From: JBHHUI01 sp965248775
Lineage (GTDB): Bacteria > Chloroflexota > Anaerolineae > Anaerolineales > JBHHUI01
Length of the DNA stretch: 64,000 bases
Direction of reading: 5' to 3'
NCBI GenBank assembly: GCA_965248775.1
Contig: OZ252150.1
Coordinates: forward strand, 6,302,661-6,366,660
The translations under genes were made by a program, and so were the position numbers. Below the pieces are notes generated by a model. The model saw only the letters and a program-made list of their open reading frames with translations. It was not told the DNA's origin and ran no database searches. Positions 60,661 to 64,000 of this stretch are shown in pieces. How positions within the stretch are numbered: the stretch's first letter is position 1; every line of letters begins with the position of its first letter.

Positions 60661-60741
60661 ACCTTGGAGGTCTTCGGGTGAGCACGCAGAAGTTGTCGGT
60701 CGGTGAAAAAGGCCACACGGTTTTACCCCACCCCAACCCCA

Positions 60742-60778
60742 CCCCTAACCCCTCCCCGATTCGGGGAGGGGTTAGGGG
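60742..60778. repeat. GC-rich hairpin, mirror copy
   Basis: CCCCTAACCCCTCCCCG, ATT, reverse complement. Mirror of 50961-50997, located after the polymerase stop. Confidence 0.7.
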
Positions 60779-60921
60779 AGGGGTGAATTCGCCAACAGGA
60801 TCAACATCTGTGCGCACACTATGTCTTGAACTGTGGTCACTTTTTGCACAGTAAGGTATGATCGCATGTCATAGCAGTAGTATCGTGGCCCGCATACTGC
60901 ACCGGACTCTGAAGCGCAAAT

Positions 60922-62169
60922 ATGAAAGCGATCATTGGACGCCTCACAGGCGTACCCTCTCTACTAGCAATTGTGTCTATCGTCTTTGGCACTATCGGGC
61001 TATTCATGATCTATCAGCTGCCGCCTGTGAATGATAGGCTATTTTGGCGCGTGGAGATTCTGAAGGCCAATATCACCAACTTGATTTCGCCGAGACCGGA
61101 ATATATTCCTGCGCCGGAGGCTGTGCCCGACCCGGCGGTGGTTATCACAATGGCGGCCGAAGCGCCTTCATTTATTGCCATAATAGACGCAGAGGAGCTG
61201 ACAACAGCAAGTGCGCTTGAATTACCGGACCAAGTTTTTCTGAGTGATAGCGTACATCGTTGGCAGCATTGGAACAATTGTGGTCCAGCTACGCTTGCAA
61301 TGACCCTTAACTATTGGGGCTGGCCGGGGACGCAAGCCAATACGGCCGCTGCTTTAAAACCGAATCGTAACGATCGGAATGTGTCACCGCACGAAATGGT
61401 TGCGTATGCCGAACAGGTTGGCTATCACTCATTGACGCGCGTGAATGGCACACCGGAAAAGATCCGCCAGTTTATTGCCGCGGGGGTACCAGTAATAATC
61501 GAACGAGATCTGTTGCTGGAAGAAGATGGTTGGGCCGGACACTATGCATTAATAATTGGCTATGACATAGCTGAAGATTCGTACGTGACTCAAGACACAT
61601 TTCAGGGAGCTGAATTGACAATCAGCGGAGCACGCCTGGCTGAAATTTGGTTACCCTTCAACTATCGATATGCGATTGTGTATCCGGTTGAAAAGGAGAC
61701 GATTGTGCAATCGATCCTCGGCGCAGACAACGACCCCCTGGTTGCTCACCAATATTCTGTACAACGCGCATTGATCGACATTGAAAACGAATCTGATGTC
61801 CGGCAGGCGATGGCCTATTTCAATTTGGGTATCAGCCTACAGGCGGGGAGGGAGGCTACCGCCGCTGCGGCTGCCTTCGATCAGGCGCGTGCACTTGACA
61901 TACCATTCCGTATGCTGTGGTATCAACCTGAAATTTATGCGGCTTATTATGATGCGGAACGCTATACGGATGTAATCACACTCGCCAGCTTTGCTTTGAA
62001 CTCAAATAGTAATTCTGAAGAAGCATATTACTGGCGTGGACGGGCAAATGCAGCTCTAGACGACTCAGCCCAAGCAATCACTGACTATCAAAACAGCCTA
62101 AACTTTAATCCCAATTATGCAGCACCACGAAGCGCGTTGGCAGAGATGGGTGTAGCAGTCTCCCCCTGA
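60922..62169 (+). CDS. membrane-anchored C39-like peptidase with TPR tail, mirror copy
   Basis: 415 residues identical to 49570-50817: membrane helix, Cys in NNCGPATLAM, His in GHYALIIGYD, TPR-like tail. Confidence 0.75.
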   Translation: MKAIIGRLTGVPSLLAIVSIVFGTIGLFMIYQLPPVNDRLFWRVEILKANITNLISPRPEYIPAPEAVPDPAVVITMAAEAPSFIAIIDAEELTTASALELPDQVFLSDSVHRWQHWNNCGPATLAMTLNYWGWPGTQANTAAALKPNRNDRNVSPHEMVAYAEQVGYHSLTRVNGTPEKIRQFIAAGVPVIIERDLLLEEDGWAGHYALIIGYDIAEDSYVTQDTFQGAELTISGARLAEIWLPFNYRYAIVYPVEKETIVQSILGADNDPLVAHQYSVQRALIDIENESDVRQAMAYFNLGISLQAGREATAAAAAFDQARALDIPFRMLWYQPEIYAAYYDAERYTDVITLASFALNSNSNSEEAYYWRGRANAALDDSAQAITDYQNSLNFNPNYAAPRSALAEMGVAVSP

Positions 62170-62409
62170 CTTTAAGTACCCCATCCAAATCGGGAACCGA
62201 AAAACAAATCGTAAATATTGAATCGGTGCGGTCCCTATAGCGTGGATAGGGGGGCTAGCTCGCTCAGTGAGCACGCAGATGTTGTCGGTTTCCCATTGTG
62301 ACCGTTGTTTGCGAGCATAAATTTCGAGTGTAGACAGGCCATCAGCTCGTGCGCGGGCGAATTCCCGAAAATACGCTTCCTAAATCCATTATGCTACAAT
62401 CCCTGCGCT

Positions 62410-64000
62410 ATGGCGCGCCAACGCATAGATCTAAATTCAGTTGATTTAGATACTTTATTTCAAAGATCTGGCATCCCCCCTAAAAAAGCTGAAATCCTGC
62501 TTTCAAACAGGCCCTATTGGGATTTTTCTGATCTAGCCCATTTGCCAGGGTTTGGACGCAAGACATTGGAGCGTTTGGCCGCAGTTGCCCATGTTGTTCC
62601 TCCGCCGCTGCTCGATGTGAATCGATGCACAACAAGTGAATTAACCGATTTGCCGGGCATTGGCCCCTCGCTCGCGGGGCGCATCGTTGCCGAACGCCCC
62701 TATTCAACCTTGGCCGATCTTGTGCGTGTGCCAGGCATTGGAGAAGCCCTGGTAAATACTATCGAAAAGCGTGCTGAGGCACTCCCTCTGGAAGTTCTGG
62801 ATGTGAACCAGGCAGCGAGAAGCGAACTCCAAGCACTGCCCGGATTAGGACAAACGCAAGCTCTTCGCATTCTCGCGGGGCGTCCGTATGACGACTTGGC
62901 GCACATGGTGGCAGATTTAGATCTGTCTGCACTGCTGCAGGCACGTCTTGAAGCTGTTGTTTCATTTAGCCGAATAGAGCAAGCCCCAAGTCAAGTGCCG
63001 CCAGACCCAAATGGAAATCGCGCGCAAGGTCCACCAGCGGAAATCATCTCGGGTGGAGTCATAGAGGAGACGATCGCACCTCCGCAAGAGGCTCCCGTAA
63101 TCGGACCAATCCCGCCGCCTGCGGGACCTCTCAGGGAACAGCTGGATGCTGAGTTCATATCGATAGACACGCTGACCGAGAATGAATGGGTATTTGTGGA
63201 GGACGATGCGCCACTGGAAGTGGATGCGCAAGTCGCCCTCGTTCAAACAGCGCCTATGAGTATCACACTCGTCGAGCACAACGCAGTCCTCCGCCGTGAA
63301 TTGTCGAGACGCATACCGCTCTTCATATCTGGATGGGGTATCGGTGCGGGTGTGATACTCCTCGGTTTGTTCATTTTGTCTGCGTTAAACCTTGTCGCCT
63401 TCGGGCCGCGTGAGGATCAGGTTGTCGCACCGACAGCTCTGTCAACCCTGTTGATAACGCCGCCGGATATCAATTCGACAGTACAAGCGGCAGTCGGCGC
63501 GACCCAAGCGGCCCAACCAACGATTACTGCACAGGCCGTTGTCCAGCCGACCAATCTGCCGCCAACGGCTGCGACCTTAACGCTTGAGATAACGGACATA
63601 CCGGCTGCGGCCAACTTGTCGCCGCTTGCCAATCTTGGGACGCAGATTTTTTCGGAGTTATTTGCACCCGGCGATTTTTGGGAGCTAGGCGAGAGCGACA
63701 TCGCCAATATTGGAATAGATATCGAACGCTTGGAAATAGATATGCTCACTCGGGGTGCGATTGCCTGGGCACGAAACGGTTTTGGCGGTTCGGATTTTCA
63801 CTACCAGGGCACAGTATTTACAGAGAGTTGCCAGTCCGGCGATTACTACGGATTGGTTTTCCGCTCAGCAGATGATCTCAACCTCTACCTTTTTGGCGTG
63901 TCTTGCAGCGGACAATTTCGCATCGTGCGACGCCTGGATGGGATATTCTCAACCTTGCAGGATTTCACGATCGCCCCAGCCATTCATTCCGGCGGTCGAC
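62410..64000 (+). CDS. helix-hairpin-helix membrane protein, mirror copy (runs off the right edge)
   Basis: Identical to the gene at 47554-49329 as far as the window reaches, from MARQRIDLNSV through the membrane helix into the external sandwich domain. The last about 60 residues and anything beyond are outside the window. 62170-62409 shows no gene. Confidence 0.7.
   Translation, partial: MARQRIDLNSVDLDTLFQRSGIPPKKAEILLSNRPYWDFSDLAHLPGFGRKTLERLAAVAHVVPPPLLDVNRCTTSELTDLPGIGPSLAGRIVAERPYSTLADLVRVPGIGEALVNTIEKRAEALPLEVLDVNQAARSELQALPGLGQTQALRILAGRPYDDLAHMVADLDLSALLQARLEAVVSFSRIEQAPSQVPPDPNGNRAQGPPAEIISGGVIEETIAPPQEAPVIGPIPPPAGPLREQLDAEFISIDTLTENEWVFVEDDAPLEVDAQVALVQTAPMSITLVEHNAVLRRELSRRIPLFISGWGIGAGVILLGLFILSALNLVAFGPREDQVVAPTALSTLLITPPDINSTVQAAVGATQAAQPTITAQAVVQPTNLPPTAATLTLEITDIPAAANLSPLANLGTQIFSELFAPGDFWELGESDIANIGIDIERLEIDMLTRGAIAWARNGFGGSDFHYQGTVFTESCQSGDYYGLVFRSADDLNLYLFGVSCSGQFRIVRRLDGIFSTLQDFTIAPAIHSGGR

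Larger units (their letters stand above)
56496..64000. repeat. right arm of the giant inverted repeat
   Basis: Exact mirror of 47739-55243, running off the right edge of the window. No mismatch was found in the regions compared. At least 7,505 bp. Confidence 0.9.

Overview
The window looks like a chromosome segment, or a large integrated accessory region, of an uncultured Chloroflexota bacterium (Anaerolineae-like). This is inferred from gene content: a Tad pilus locus, very large PknB-type Ser/Thr kinases fused to LuxR-HTH, nSTAND, WD40 or TPR modules, cupredoxin and C39-type secreted proteins, and a family B DNA polymerase cassette. No rRNA, intact tRNA or CRISPR array was seen.

Layout. 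1-5 kb: the end of a DUF3800 gene, a small DUF5348-like gene, then a parA-parB operon followed by a second ParB split into two genes in permuted order (HTH half first, ParB/Srx half second). 5-11.8 kb: secreted or anchored proteins (thermonuclease, LysM protein, two paralogous membrane/lipoproteins, a Cys-Pro-Gly repeat protein). 11.9-23.3 kb: a tad pilus locus (cpaB, tadZ, a small gene, tadA, tadB, tadC, flp, tadE genes, tadG, prepilin peptidase). Several members are damaged: tadC is frameshifted, the second tadE has an internal TAA, tadG carries an IS1-family element, and an IS200/IS605 element separates the tadE genes. 23.6-31.3 kb: IS remnant, a giant kinase-nSTAND-WD40 gene with an internal TAA, cupredoxin, gene remnants and a duplicated prepilin peptidase. 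31.3-39.7 kb: a mobile-element zone (IS4-like, IS3, IS630-like remnant, ISNCY-like), a VapBC-type toxin-antitoxin pair and a SNF2/SWIM pair. 39.7-49.3 kb: a PknB-TPR kinase whose tail is cut off by an IS, an ABC exporter lying between direct repeats, and two membrane proteins with helix-hairpin-helix domains. 47.7-64.0 kb: a giant inverted repeat (arms of at least 7.5 kb, apparently identical) centred on an IS3-family element. Each arm carries a RecA-like / small helical / family B polymerase operon, a C39-like peptidase and a helix-hairpin-helix gene.

The most notable feature is a family of nested palindromic repeats built around CCCAGT...ACTGGG and GTCATGACCCAGT. They sit between genes, at broken gene ends and at IS insertion points. 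They also lie in frame inside coding regions (thermonuclease, TnpB, TadG, transposase remnants). They look like an undescribed class of small in-frame palindromic elements. Two direct-repeat promoter signatures are shared by parA, the secreted-protein genes and the tad operon, which suggests these loci are co-regulated.
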